Assembly (NCBI GenBank): GCA_046330255.1
Contig: JAXLTC010000001.1
Span: forward strand, 62,001 to 126,000
DNA: 64,000 nt
From: JBBSBL01 sp046330255
Lineage (GTDB): Bacteria; Actinomycetota; Thermoleophilia; Solirubrobacterales; Solirubrobacteraceae
Direction: 5' to 3'
Positions 1 to 12,143 of this stretch are shown here, piece after piece. The first letter of the stretch is position 1, and every line of letters starts with the position of its first letter. The position numbers and the translations under genes were made by a program. The notes beneath the pieces were generated by a model that was not told where the DNA came from, did no database searches, and saw only the letters and a program-made list of their open reading frames with translations.

Positions 1-1
1 C

Positions 2-589
2 GCCTGGGCCGCCTGGGATCTGCGCCCGCCGCTCCACGCGCCCGCGCGGCGCGCGGCGAGCTTCCTGGAGGCGCCGTTCCGGCCCCGGCTGGAGATCTGG
101 TGGGACGCGCCCCGTGTGATGCTCGCCCAGAGCCCGTGGGCCGCGCTGCTGGTCTCGCTGCACGGCACGAACATCCACACGCGCTTCGTCGACGCGGAGC
201 GCCTGCCGCCGGCCGAGGGCGACCTCGTGCGCTCCTACCTCGCCGAGCAGCGCCGGGTCCAGGACGCGCTGATCGCGTCGCTCGGGACAAGCCGCGAGGC
301 GGCCGAGCACGCGGGCGACTTCGTCTTCTGCCTGGACTCGATCTCGCTCGGCGTCTGCCACGGATGGGGCGCGATGGACCTGCCGCCCGTCGCCGGCGAG
401 CGGCTGCGCCTGGCGCCCGCCGGGGAGGGAGCGTTCACGCTCGATCCGTGGCCGCTGGCGGCCCGCCGGCTCGAGGTCGGCGTGCGCGCGAAGCGGATGC
501 GGGAGCGCTTCGACGACGAGGGAACGCTGCACGCGGCGCTCGACGCCGCGCCCTGGGAGCGGCTGAGCTGGACGCTGCACGCGGCGTAG
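2..589 (+). CDS. DUF3891 family protein (5' end outside window)
   Basis: The reading frame is open from base 2 to the TAG at 587-589, so the gene enters from the left and its N-terminus is missing. The translated part starts with a Trp-rich stretch (AWAAWDLRPPL) followed by FLEAPFRPRLEIWW. This, with the later segments LLVSLHG and CLDSISLGVCHGW, matches my recollection of the DUF3891 family of uncharacterised soluble proteins. The internal GTG/ATG at 116-121 is not the real start, because the family-like sequence continues upstream of it. The gene converges on the Rrf2 gene, with 15 bases between the stop codons. Function unknown. Confidence 0.75.
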   Translation, partial: AWAAWDLRPPLHAPARRAASFLEAPFRPRLEIWWDAPRVMLAQSPWAALLVSLHGTNIHTRFVDAERLPPAEGDLVRSYLAEQRRVQDALIASLGTSREAAEHAGDFVFCLDSISLGVCHGWGAMDLPPVAGERLRLAPAGEGAFTLDPWPLAARRLEVGVRAKRMRERFDDEGTLHAALDAAPWERLSWTLHAA

Positions 590-604
590 CGGGCGGCGAG
601 CGAG

Positions 605-994
605 TCAGATGTGGTACATCGCCGCGCCCGCCTCGCGGGCGTCGCGCTCGGCGACGTCGGCGATGGTGGTCGTGCCCAGCAGATCGCGCGCGGCGGCCGC
701 GGCGTCCGCGAACACGCCCTCGGCGTCCTGCCCGAGCGGGCCGTCGAGCAGCTCGACCACGTCGAGCACGGTCACCTCGGCGGGCGGGCGGGCGAAGCTG
801 TAGCCGCCCTTCACGCCGCGCTGGGAGCGCAGGACGCCGGCGCGGCGCAGCGTCGCGAAGAGCTGCTCGAGGAACTGCGGCGGGATGTCGCGGCGACGCG
901 CGAGCTCCGCGATCGGGACCGGCCCCGCTCCGCTGCGCGCGAGCTCCGAGAGGGCCCGCACCGCGTAGGGGCTCTTCGTCGTGATCGAGATCAT
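605..994 (-). CDS. Rrf2 family transcriptional regulator
   Basis: 129 residues with the Rrf2 layout: an N-terminal winged helix (residues 1-65, with SPYAVRALSELA and IPPQFLEQLFATLRRAGVL) and the wing motif RGVKGGYSFARPP, then a dimerisation helix. The protein has no cysteine, so it cannot carry the three-Cys Fe-S cluster of IscR or NsrR. It is either a non-cluster member or senses something else. It lies 36 bases downstream of the HDOD-LuxR gene on the same strand and may be co-transcribed with it. The start is the ATG giving MISITTKSPYAVRAL, the usual N-terminus of the family. Confidence 0.85.
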   Translation of the reverse strand: MISITTKSPYAVRALSELARSGAGPVPIAELARRRDIPPQFLEQLFATLRRAGVLRSQRGVKGGYSFARPPAEVTVLDVVELLDGPLGQDAEGVFADAAAAARDLLGTTTIADVAERDAREAGAAMYHI

Positions 995-1030
995 CGGCGC
1001 CCCGATCCTACGTCGCGGGCGCGATACGGA

Positions 1031-2131
1031 TCAGATCCAGCCGCGCTCGGTGGCCATCAGGACGGCCTGGGCGCGGTCGACGGCGCCGAGCTTGCCGTAG
1101 ATGTTGTGCAGGTGCGTGCGCACCGTGCTCGGGGAGAGGTCGAGCTCGAGCGCGATCTGCTTGTAGACCTTTCCGTGCCCGAGGCGCCGCAGCACCTCGA
1201 CCTCGCGCGAGGACAGCGGGCAGGGGTCGATCTGGCGTACGCGCCCGTTCCCCGGCGGGAACGGGAGGTCGTACAGGACCGAGCGCAGCTCGACCCCGCC
1301 CAGGCCGAGCGCGCGGGCGACCTTCAGCAGCTCGCCGGGAGCCACGGGCGAGCCCTGCGCGTAGTGGGCGAGCATGTCCGCCAGGCGCACGAGCGCCTGC
1401 TCGCCCTCGGGGTCGTCGGCGTGGTGGCGCTCGATCGTCCGCGCGACCGCCTTCGGGAGCCCCCAGCGGCGCGCCAGGACGCCGCCCACGAGCGCGTGGT
1501 CGACGCCGAGCTCGCGGCGCTCGCGGTGGATGCGCTCCTCGGGAGTGCGGGCGTCCTCGTGCACCTGCCCCGGGTAGCCGGGGTAGGCGTGGACGAGCAC
1601 GAGCTTGCCGATGTCGTGCAGCAGGGCGGTGACCATCAGGCGGTCGCGCGACTCGTAGCCCAGCTCCGCGCCTAGCCGGTCGGCGGCGCGCTGCGTGGCG
1701 ACCGCGTGCAGGCGGAACCGCTCGGGGGTCACGTCCCAGAGCCCGCCGCGCTCGAAGAAGTCGAAGGTGCGTGCGCGCGAGGCGAGCGCCTCGACGGCCT
1801 GCGGGCCGAGCGCGTCGACCGCCTCGACGACGCTCTCGATCTTGCCGCGGCGCTTGCCCTCGACACGGTTGGCGAGCCGAAGGGTCGCGATCGCGAGCGC
1901 CACGTCGGACTCGACCGTGGTCACGATGTCCGCGAGCGCCGGCCGCTCCTCGGTGAGCAGGTGCAGGACGCGGTTGCGCGACTCTGCCAGCACGGGGAAC
2001 GCGTCGAGCGCCTCGAACGCCGCCGTCAGCCGCCGCCCGTGGCCCTCGTTGTGATGCCGCGAGGCGGAGGCCGCTTCGGCGGTGCTGGACGAGGTCACGT
2101 TGGCGGGTGCGGCGGCTTGGGCAGGCGTCAC
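1031..2131 (-). CDS. HDOD domain protein with C-terminal LuxR-type DNA-binding domain
   Basis: 366 residues, GTG start. Residues 35-280 look like an HDOD domain with an HD signature (LLHDIGKLVL, His-Asp at 172-173) and a second histidine-rich segment, TIERHHADD, near 233. HDOD proteins usually lack phosphodiesterase activity, but here the HD doublet is kept. Residues 303-366 are a LuxR/GerE helix-turn-helix (LSSREVEVLRRLGHG, then SPSTVRTHLHNIYGKLG). The architecture suggests a regulator that links signalling through the HDOD part to transcription. It is followed by the Rrf2 gene. The upstream 225 bases contain a possible structured leader, annotated separately. Confidence 0.85.
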   Translation of the reverse strand: MTPAQAAAPANVTSSSTAEAASASRHHNEGHGRRLTAAFEALDAFPVLAESRNRVLHLLTEERPALADIVTTVESDVALAIATLRLANRVEGKRRGKIESVVEAVDALGPQAVEALASRARTFDFFERGGLWDVTPERFRLHAVATQRAADRLGAELGYESRDRLMVTALLHDIGKLVLVHAYPGYPGQVHEDARTPEERIHRERRELGVDHALVGGVLARRWGLPKAVARTIERHHADDPEGEQALVRLADMLAHYAQGSPVAPGELLKVARALGLGGVELRSVLYDLPFPPGNGRVRQIDPCPLSSREVEVLRRLGHGKVYKQIALELDLSPSTVRTHLHNIYGKLGAVDRAQAVLMATERGWI

Positions 2132-2225
2132 GGTGGGGCGATCAGTCGGAAGGACTACCGGACCGCAGGGCCCGAATCCACCCGCGATCCGCGGGCGGGC
2201 ACGGTGGCCCTGGGGCTGCTGGACC

Positions 2226-2301
2226 TATCGGCAACCCCGCGGACCGGGTTTAGGAACGCACCGCCCGCCGGGGACGCCGTCGGCTGGGTTTGCAGGGGGT
2301 T
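2226..2301 (-). promoter_or_regulatory. possible GEMM-I-like (c-di-GMP) leader, degenerate
   Basis: Read on the minus strand, this segment upstream of the HDOD-LuxR gene holds CCTGCAAACCC near its 5' end. At its 3' end it has CCTAAACCCGG and then GCGGGGTTGCCGAT. The pair GCAAACC/GGTTGCC, the CCTAAACC block and the terminal GGGTTGCCGAT are signature pieces of class I c-di-GMP riboswitches in the right order. The central GACGCAAAGCC element and a GAAA tetraloop are not recognisable, so this is either a diverged or decayed copy, or chance. Covariance search is needed to settle it. Confidence 0.2.
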
Positions 2302-2356
2302 TCGACGTCGCACGCCGCGCGCCTCCCGGCCGGCGCCCCCGCGGGCGGCCGAGCCC

Positions 2357-3730
2357 TCACTCGCGCGGCGCGGCCAGGCGGTCCAGGGCCTTGTCGATCC
2401 GCGCGAGCGTCTCCTCGCGCCCGAGCAGCGCGACGCTCTCGAAGAGGCCCGGAGAGACCGTCGTGCCCGAGATCGCGACGCGGACCGGCTGAAAGACCTC
2501 GCGCGGCTTGCGCCCGCCGCGCTCGACGACCTCGCGCAGCGCCGCCTCGACCGCGGCCTGGTCGAACGGATCGCCGACCGCGGCGAGCGCGTCCCGTGCC
2601 TCCGCCAGCGCCGCGCGGCCATCGGGCGGGCCCAGCCAGCGCTCCCGCGCCCCAGGATCGTCGACCGGCCCGTCCAGGAGCCCCCCCGCAAGCGGCCAGA
2701 AGTCCGCGAGCGTCTGGAGCTTCTCCTGGGAGATCGCCGCCGCGGCTCGCACGCCGCCGCGGCCGGTGAACGCCTCGAGCCGCGCCGTCAGCTCCCCGAG
2801 CGGCAGCTCGCGCAGCGCATGGCCGTTGAAGTTGCGCAGCTTCGCCTCGTCGAAGACGGCCGGCGAGCGCGAGACCCGTTCCAGCGAGAAGCGCCGCGCC
2901 AACTCGCCGAGGGGCAGGCGCTCGTCGTCGGCGTCGTAGCCCGCCCCGAGCAGCGCGATGTAGCTGCGCACGGCCTCGGGCAGGTAGCCGGCGTCGCGCA
3001 GCTCCTGAACCGAGGCTGCGCCGTGGCGCTTCGACAGCTTGCGGCCGTCCGGGCCGTGCAGCAGCGGCAGGTGGGCGTAGACCGGTGCCCGCGCGCCCAG
3101 CGCCTGGAGGACCAGCAGCTGCTTCGGGGTGTTCGAGAGGTGGTCCTCCCCGCGCACGACGTGCGTGATGCGCTCGTCGAGGTCGTCGACCGCGACCGCG
3201 AAGTTGTAGAGCGCGGAGCCGTCCGCGCGGGCGATCACCGGGTCGTCGAGGTGGCGGTGGGCGAAGACGGCCTCGCCCCGGACCGCGTCGTGCACGATCG
3301 TCTCGCCCTCGTCCGGGACGCGCAGCCGCACAGCGCCCTCGCCCTCGTCGGCGCCGCGGTAGCCGCGCTCGGCGCCGTGACGCTCCTTCCATGCGCGGAC
3401 GTCGGCGGCCGTCGCCGTGGAGCGGTAGGTACGGCCCTGCGCCTCCAGGCGCTCCAGCACCTCCGCGTGGCGGGCGGCCTGCTCGTGCTGGAAGACGGGG
3501 CCCTCGTCCCAGTCCAGGCCGAGCCAGCGCAGCGCGTCGAGGATCTGCTCGACGTTCTCGGGCGTCGAGCGCTCGCGGTCGGTGTCCTCGATGCGCAGGA
3601 CCAGCGTACCGCCCCGCCCCCGCGCGAGCAGCCAGTTGAAGAGCGCCGTGCGCGCGCCGCCGATGTGCAGCGAGCCCGTCGGCGCGGGAGCGAAGCGGAC
3701 GCGGAGCGGCTCGGTCACGGCCGGGATCAT
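2357..3730 (-). CDS. gltX: glutamyl-tRNA synthetase
   Basis: Charges tRNA-Glu with glutamate in the cytoplasm. Class I synthetase of about 457 residues, the normal bacterial length. The Rossmann signature FAPAPTGSLHIGG (HIGH-type motif near residue 22) and the KLSKRHG loop are both present. The start chosen is the ATG at 3728-3730 (MIPAVTEPLRV); a GTG four codons later (VTEPLRV) is an alternative, while upstream in-frame starts would add 38 non-conserved residues. The start codon shares two bases with the start codon of the divergent nfo gene. Confidence 0.95.
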   Translation of the reverse strand: MIPAVTEPLRVRFAPAPTGSLHIGGARTALFNWLLARGRGGTLVLRIEDTDRERSTPENVEQILDALRWLGLDWDEGPVFQHEQAARHAEVLERLEAQGRTYRSTATAADVRAWKERHGAERGYRGADEGEGAVRLRVPDEGETIVHDAVRGEAVFAHRHLDDPVIARADGSALYNFAVAVDDLDERITHVVRGEDHLSNTPKQLLVLQALGARAPVYAHLPLLHGPDGRKLSKRHGAASVQELRDAGYLPEAVRSYIALLGAGYDADDERLPLGELARRFSLERVSRSPAVFDEAKLRNFNGHALRELPLGELTARLEAFTGRGGVRAAAAISQEKLQTLADFWPLAGGLLDGPVDDPGARERWLGPPDGRAALAEARDALAAVGDPFDQAAVEAALREVVERGGRKPREVFQPVRVAISGTTVSPGLFESVALLGREETLARIDKALDRLAAPRE

Positions 3731-4628
3731 GCCGCTACTGTGGCGCGCCGTGCTCCTCGGCGCCCACGTCTCCCCCGCCGGCGGGCTCGCGAAGGCCGTG
3801 GGGCGCGGCGCCGAGCGCGGCTGCCGCGCGATCCAGATCTTCAATCAGTCGCCGCGCGCCTGGCGCCCGACCGCCTACGGCGAGGAGGACTTCGCCGCGT
3901 TCCGCGAGGCGGCGGCCGCCAGCCCGATCGAGGCGACCGTGATCCACGCCGTCTACCTCATCAACTGCGCCACCGAGGACCCCGAGTTGCGCGAGCGCTC
4001 GCTCGCCGCCCTCACCCACGCGCTGCGGGTCGGCGCCGGGATCGGGGCCCGCGCGGTGATCCTTCACGCGGGCTCGGCCAAGGGCGGCGACCCGGCGGCG
4101 GCGATCGCGCGCGCCGGCGAGGCGATCGCCGAGGCGCTCGCGGAGAGCGACGGCTGCCGGCTGCACCTCGAGAACACGGCCGGCGCCGGCGGCACGCTCG
4201 GGCGCTCGTTCGGCGAGCTCGCCGCGCTGCTGGAGGCCGCCGGGGGCGACGGGCGGATCGGCCTGTGCCTCGACTCGGCGCACCTGCTGGCCTCGGGCTA
4301 CGACGTGCGCAGCGCGGAGGGTCTGGACACGACGCTCCGCGAGTGCGACGCCGAGGTCGGCCTGCGGCGGCTCGGCTCGCTGCACGTCAACGACTCGCAG
4401 GCCCCGCTCGGCAGCAACCGCGACCGACACGCGGCGCTCGGCGAGGGCGAGATCGGCTTGGGCGGCCTGGCCGCTTTCCTGTCGGAGCCGCGCTTCGAGG
4501 ACCTCCCGGTGATCTACGAGGGCCCGGGCGCGGCCGGCGGGGCTGTCGAGGCCGAGGACGTGGAGGTCATGAAGCGCCTGCGCGCCCGCGGGCGCCGCGC
4601 GCGAGCGCGGAGGGCGAAGCGCGGGTAG
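3729..4628 (+). CDS. nfo: deoxyribonuclease IV (AP endonuclease, EndoIV/Nfo family)
   Basis: Zn-dependent AP endonuclease for base excision repair. TIM-barrel protein of about 292-299 residues with the metal-ligand segments of the family visible in order: HAVYLINCAT, LHAGSAKGGD, LENTAGAGGTLG, CLDSAHLLASGYD, HVNDSQAPLGSNRDRH and IYEGPG. The ATG at 3729 gives MPLLWRAVLLGAHVS; the GTG at 3750 (VLLGAHVS) is closer to the usual family N-terminus and could be the true start. Divergent from gltX with overlapping start codons (CATG). The C-terminus ends in an Arg/Ala-rich basic tail. Confidence 0.93.
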   Translation: MPLLWRAVLLGAHVSPAGGLAKAVGRGAERGCRAIQIFNQSPRAWRPTAYGEEDFAAFREAAAASPIEATVIHAVYLINCATEDPELRERSLAALTHALRVGAGIGARAVILHAGSAKGGDPAAAIARAGEAIAEALAESDGCRLHLENTAGAGGTLGRSFGELAALLEAAGGDGRIGLCLDSAHLLASGYDVRSAEGLDTTLRECDAEVGLRRLGSLHVNDSQAPLGSNRDRHAALGEGEIGLGGLAAFLSEPRFEDLPVIYEGPGAAGGAVEAEDVEVMKRLRARGRRARARRAKRG

Positions 4629-4678
4629 GGAACCGAGCCCCGGCCAACTGCGGGCCAGGAAAAGGGGGTCATACGCGT

Positions 4679-4723
4679 CCCGTCCCGGCCTACACCGGCA
4701 GGAGAGGTGCCAGCCGGGACAGG
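4679..4723 (-). repeat. intergenic palindromic element, copy 1
   Basis: Lies in the 188-base gap between the convergent 3' ends of nfo and dnaE. Arms 4679-4689 (CCCGTCCCGGC) and 4713-4723 (GCCGGGACAGG) pair in 10 of 11 positions. An inner CACC/GGTG stem (4693-4696 with 4706-4709) closes a loop that reads TCTCCTGCC on the minus strand. It shares arms, size and loop with copies near 12043, 42731 and 61460. Confidence 0.7.
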
Positions 4724-4816
4724 TTCGCGTTCAGCCCGCTGATCGGGTCCCGCTCACCCCTTTCCCAGCCGCCGTACGCCGAACCCGCCGCAGCGCCGCC
4801 CACGGGCGCCGGGCCG

Positions 4817-8341
<3,525 letters not shown>

Positions 8342-8357
8342 GGCCTCGGCCCGCAGG

Positions 8358-10342
8358 CTACGCGGATGGGCGGATGCCGCGCTCCGCGCGCGCGATCCAT
8401 CCCCGGAGGAGGGCGATCGCCGCGGCGTCCCCGCCCTCCTCGACCATCTCGCCCGGCGGCGGGCTCGCGCCGCGCATCGCCGCGAGCACTGCTCCGGGGG
8501 TCGTGCGGATCGTCGCGTCGGCGGCAGGGCCGCCGCCGGGCACGACCCGCTCGACGCCGAGCGGGGCGTCGCCGGTGGACCGCACGATCACCCCGGCCGG
8601 CGCCTCCAGCCCGATCACGTCGTGGCGCACGACGAGCGCGTGCCCCTCGGTCCAGGACGGGTCGACGGCGGCCGCGACCAGCCGCCAGGCCAGATCCACG
8701 CCCGGTCGCACGCCCGCAGCGTCCAGTTCGGCGAGCGAGTGGGGGTGCGCGGCCAGCGCCCGCAGCGCCGCGGCGCGCCTGCGGCCGCGGACGCCCCGCC
8801 GGCGCCGGCCCGCCGCCCACGCGCCGAGGCGCGGCAGCGACGCGCGGACGGCGAAGTCGCGCTCGCGGCGCGGCCGCGGCGAGGTGCGCTCCAGGACCTC
8901 GGTGGCGCCGTCGCGTACCGTGATCGCGTAGGCCGGGCCCTTGCGCAGGGCGAGGTCGTAGGTGAGGTCGCCCGCGACGGCGATGCCCTGCGCGGGCAGC
9001 AGCGCGACGACGGCGCGTCCCGCCGCGGCCGGGTCGGCGGCGGCGAGCGTGCGCAGCGCGGCGGGCAGCCACGGCGCCACCGGGCCCGCCTCGGCGGGGG
9101 CGCCCGGCCGATCGCCCTCCGGCTGCGCGCCGATCCCCCGGCGGCCTCGCGATCCCGCAGGACCTCCTCGACGGCGTCCACGTCCCCGCTGACCTCCTCG
9201 ACGATCTCGCCCTCGCGCGAGGCGTCCTCGACGGCATCCACGTCCCCGCTCGCGTCCTCGACCGACTCCGGCGCCACGCTCGCGCGCAGACGTGCGAGCG
9301 CGGCCCCGAGGCGCTCGGGGTCGACTCCCTCCGCGGCGGGAGCCGGCTCCGCCGCGGGAAGCGTCTCCGCGGCGGCGCGCGCGCGCAGCGCGTCGACCTG
9401 AGCGCGCAGGGCGTCCATCCGCTCGCGCACCACCTCCGAGGGCGCGCCGGGCGCGGGCTGGGCGGCGAGCGCGGCCGACGCCTCGGCGAGCGCGCCGCGG
9501 GCCGCGGCCACACCGGCCGCGAGCCGCGCATCCACGACCCGCCGGCGGGCCAACTCGGCCTCGAGCGCTGCGCGCCGGTCGCGCTCGCGGACCAGTTCGC
9601 CCTCGAGCGCAGAGCGCGCGGCGCGCTCGGCCGCGAGGTCGGCGGACACGCCCTGCACCGCCGCGGCGACCTGCGCGCGCAGGCCGGCGACGCGGTCGGC
9701 GGCCTCGCGGTCGCCCGGCCGGGGCGGCGCGGTGGCCGACTGGCCGGGGGCCGGCGCGGGATCGCCGTGCGGGAGCGCGGCCGGGTCCGCCGCCGGGGGC
9801 TCGGTGCGCTCAGGGGCGCCCGGCGCCGCGAGACCGCGCGCGAGCGTCGCCTCGCGCCCGGCGACCGTCGCGCGGCGGGCCGGCGGCGGCGGCGCGGGAG
9901 CGGCGATCGGGTCGGTGTCGCCCCGCGCCCTGCGCTCGGCCAGCGCCGGATGGTCCACGACCGTGCCCCCGCGCCCGGGCGCCTCGGCCGGTGCGGGGTC
10001 GGGCTCGGCGGGACCGGGGAGCCCGGGCAGCGGGAGCGCCCGCCCGTCGACCTCGAGGACCGCCCCGTCCGCCAGCAGCGCCTCGGCCACGGCGAACGTG
10101 GCGCGCCATTCGCCGCGGGGCCCCGCCCAGCCGCCGACCGGATCGCGGGGCTCGGGAACCGGCTCCACACGCCGCCGGGCCTCGCCGGCGCCCGCGACGA
10201 GCACCGCGCGCGGCGCGGCGATCAGCCGTCCGTGCCAGGCGCCGACCACCCGCACGTGAACGACGCCCGGCGCCGCGGGCACGACCTCGACGCGCTCGAT
10301 CGCAAGGCCGGCCTCGCCGCCGGCCTGGCCGGGAGCGGTCAT
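8358..10342 (-). CDS. coiled-coil protein of unknown function, interrupted by an apparent frameshift
   Basis: Two overlapping reading frames appear to form one protein. The first (from 10342) encodes a beta-rich N-terminal domain (residues 1-110), a Pro/Ala-rich linker, a coiled coil (about residues 215-330) and an acidic repeat segment (SGDVDAVE). Just after this the sense frame changes: the second frame, ending at 8358, carries a well-formed globular C-terminal domain (APWLPAALRTLAAADP, YDLALRKGPAYAITVRDGA). The switch point is at or near a run of five C (plus strand, 9135-9139). Adding one base there gives a continuous protein of 661 residues. Either a real mutation, a sequencing error or recoding. 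Located directly upstream of dnaE. Not a family I recognise. Confidence 0.6.
9165..9250. repeat. direct repeat inside the coiled-coil gene, 60-base period
   Basis: The 26 bases at 9165-9190 recur at 9225-9250 with one difference. On the minus strand they encode two copies of an acidic SGDVDAVE(D/E) block separated by a related acidic stretch. Such repeats can expand or contract by slippage. Confidence 0.7.
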
Positions 10343-10465
10343 CGCGGGTAGACGCGCTGGAGAGGGTTCGATCGGATCGGCATTGCGTGTCGAGGGCGCG
10401 AGAGCATGCCGTGGACGGCCCCGCCACGGTAGCCGCAGCCGCGGACGCCGGGCGGGACCCGGCGG

Positions 10466-10621
10466 CTACTGCGCGCGCCGCGAGGCGACGATCGCCAGCG
10501 CGGCGGCCAGCGCGACGGCGGCGGCTCCGAGCGCCGCGTGCCGAAGCCGCGCGCGAACGCGCTCCCGCCAGACGAGTCGCCAGGTCAGGTAGCCGAGGAG
10601 CGTGTACCCGGAACGACGCAT
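10466..10621 (-). CDS. 51-residue single-pass membrane protein
   Basis: A short gene reading MRRSGYTLLGYLTWRLVW at its start, then an Arg-rich cytoplasmic-type segment, then one hydrophobic helix (about residues 30-45, AALGAAAVALAAALAIVA) and the basic tail SRRAQ. A Shine-Dalgarno-like GGGGTGGAG sits just before the ATG, and the third codon positions are nearly all G or C, which supports real coding. It lies between argG and the coiled-coil gene on the same strand. Function unknown; the basic-then-hydrophobic layout suggests a C-tail anchor. Confidence 0.6.
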   Translation of the reverse strand: MRRSGYTLLGYLTWRLVWRERVRARLRHAALGAAAVALAAALAIVASRRAQ

Positions 10622-10670
10622 CTCCACCCCGGAACCTACCCGCCGGCCCGGCGGCGCCCGCGTCGGTCGC

Positions 10671-11984
10671 TCATGCCGGGCCGGCGCCCGGGTCTTCGTG
10701 GCGCAGCCGCCAGGCGAGGCGCGACTGCAGCGACCACAGCTCGATGAAGCCCGGGGAGGCGCTCTGGTGGAACAGGCCGCCGGACTCCGCGAACGAGGCC
10801 AGCGACGCGTCGTATACCGCGTTGCCCGAGGACCGGGTCTCGACCCGCGCCGACCCCTTGTAGAGCTTGAGCCCGACCGTGCCGCTGACGTGCGCGTTGA
10901 CGCTCGCCATGTAGGCGTCGAGGTCGGCGCGCAGCGGCTCCCACCAGAGCCCGGCGTAGACGAGCCAGGCCCATTTCCTGTCCAGCGCCGGCTTGAACTC
11001 GTTCTGGTGGATCGTGCCCGTGAGGCGCTCGAGCTCCTGGTGGGCGGTCAGCACGATCGCGGCCGCTGGCACCTCGTAGATGTCGCGCACCTTGAGCCCG
11101 ACGATGCGGTCCTCGATGTGGTCCACGATCCCGACGCCGTGACGGGCGCCGATCTCGCCGGTCCGCTCGATCAGCTCCACGAGGCCGAGGCGCTCACCGT
11201 CCAGCGCCACCGGCAGGCCCGCCTCGAACTCGAGCGTGACCCGCTGCGGCGCCTCGGGCGCCCGCTCGGGCGGGGTGACGAGCTGGAAGACGTCGTCCTC
11301 GGGAGCGTGCCCGAGGTCCTCGATCCAGCGGCCCTCGGACGAGCGCCCCCAGAGGTTGTCGTCGATCGAGTAGGGCGCCTGCTCGCTGCCGCCCTTCACC
11401 GGGATCCCGTGGCGGCGCGCGTAGGCGATCTCCTCCTCGCGGCCCATCGCCCACGTGCGCACCGGGGCGATCACGCGCAGCTCCGGTGCGAGCGTCGCGA
11501 TCGTCGTCTCGATCCGCACCTGGTCGTTGCCCTTGCCCGTGCAGCCGTGGGCGATCGTGTCGCAGCCGGTCTCCCGCGCCGCCTCGACGGCGATCTTCGC
11601 GATCAGCGGGCGGCCCAACGCGGTGAACAGCGGGTAGCCGCCGCCATAGAGCGCGTTGGCCTTGATCGCCGGAGCTACGAAGTCGCGCGCGAACTCCTCG
11701 CGCGCGTCGACCACCCGGGCGTCGACCGCGCCCAGGTCGAGCGCCTTGCCGCGCACGACGTCGTAGTCCTCGCCGGGCTGGCCGAGGTTGACGGTCAGCG
11801 CCACGACCTCGGCCCCGTACTCGTCCTGGATCCACTTGAGCATCACCGAGGTGTCCAGCCCGCCCGAGTACAGGAGCAGGACCCGGCCGACGGCGCCCGG
11901 GTCCGCCTCGTAGCTGGCGGTCCGGGCGGGCGCCGCCGCGATGCGGCGGACCTCGGTCGACTCGGGATGGGCAGGCTCGGCCAT
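10671..11984 (-). CDS. argG: argininosuccinate synthase
   Basis: Joins citrulline and aspartate using ATP, the penultimate step of arginine synthesis. The ATP-pyrophosphatase loop LLYSGGLDTSV is present, as are HGCTGKGNDQVR, PVKGGSEQAPYSIDDNLWGRS and YEVPAAAIVL. The start chosen is the ATG at 11982-11984 (MAEPAHPES); further upstream in-frame codons only add Pro/Arg-rich sequence and run into the palindromic element. That gives 437 residues, slightly long for the family because of about 35 extra N-terminal residues. It is not linked to the argCJBD cluster, which lies 10 kb away. Confidence 0.95.
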   Translation of the reverse strand: MAEPAHPESTEVRRIAAAPARTASYEADPGAVGRVLLLYSGGLDTSVMLKWIQDEYGAEVVALTVNLGQPGEDYDVVRGKALDLGAVDARVVDAREEFARDFVAPAIKANALYGGGYPLFTALGRPLIAKIAVEAARETGCDTIAHGCTGKGNDQVRIETTIATLAPELRVIAPVRTWAMGREEEIAYARRHGIPVKGGSEQAPYSIDDNLWGRSSEGRWIEDLGHAPEDDVFQLVTPPERAPEAPQRVTLEFEAGLPVALDGERLGLVELIERTGEIGARHGVGIVDHIEDRIVGLKVRDIYEVPAAAIVLTAHQELERLTGTIHQNEFKPALDRKWAWLVYAGLWWEPLRADLDAYMASVNAHVSGTVGLKLYKGSARVETRSSGNAVYDASLASFAESGGLFHQSASPGFIELWSLQSRLAWRLRHEDPGAGPA

Positions 11985-12042
11985 CGGGCGCGGAAGCCTA
12001 CGCGGCCGGGACGGGGCGGGTCCGGGCGGCCGTGGCCGCGGA

Positions 12043-12087
12043 CCTGTCCCAGCCAACCCGGCTCCTGCCGGTACAGGCCGGGACGGG
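12043..12087 (+). repeat. intergenic palindromic element, copy 2
   Basis: Arms CCTGTCCCAGCC (12043-12054) and GGCCGGGACGGG (12076-12087) pair with one G-T and one mismatch. The centre reads CGGCTCCTGCCGGT, matching the loop of copy 3 closely. It lies between the stop of the ABC permease gene and the start of argG, both on the minus strand. Confidence 0.7.
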
Positions 12088-12143
12088 ACGCTCGGGCGAC
12101 CCCTTCCCTGCCCGCCGTTCGCCCGCCGGGCGCGGCGGGGCGC

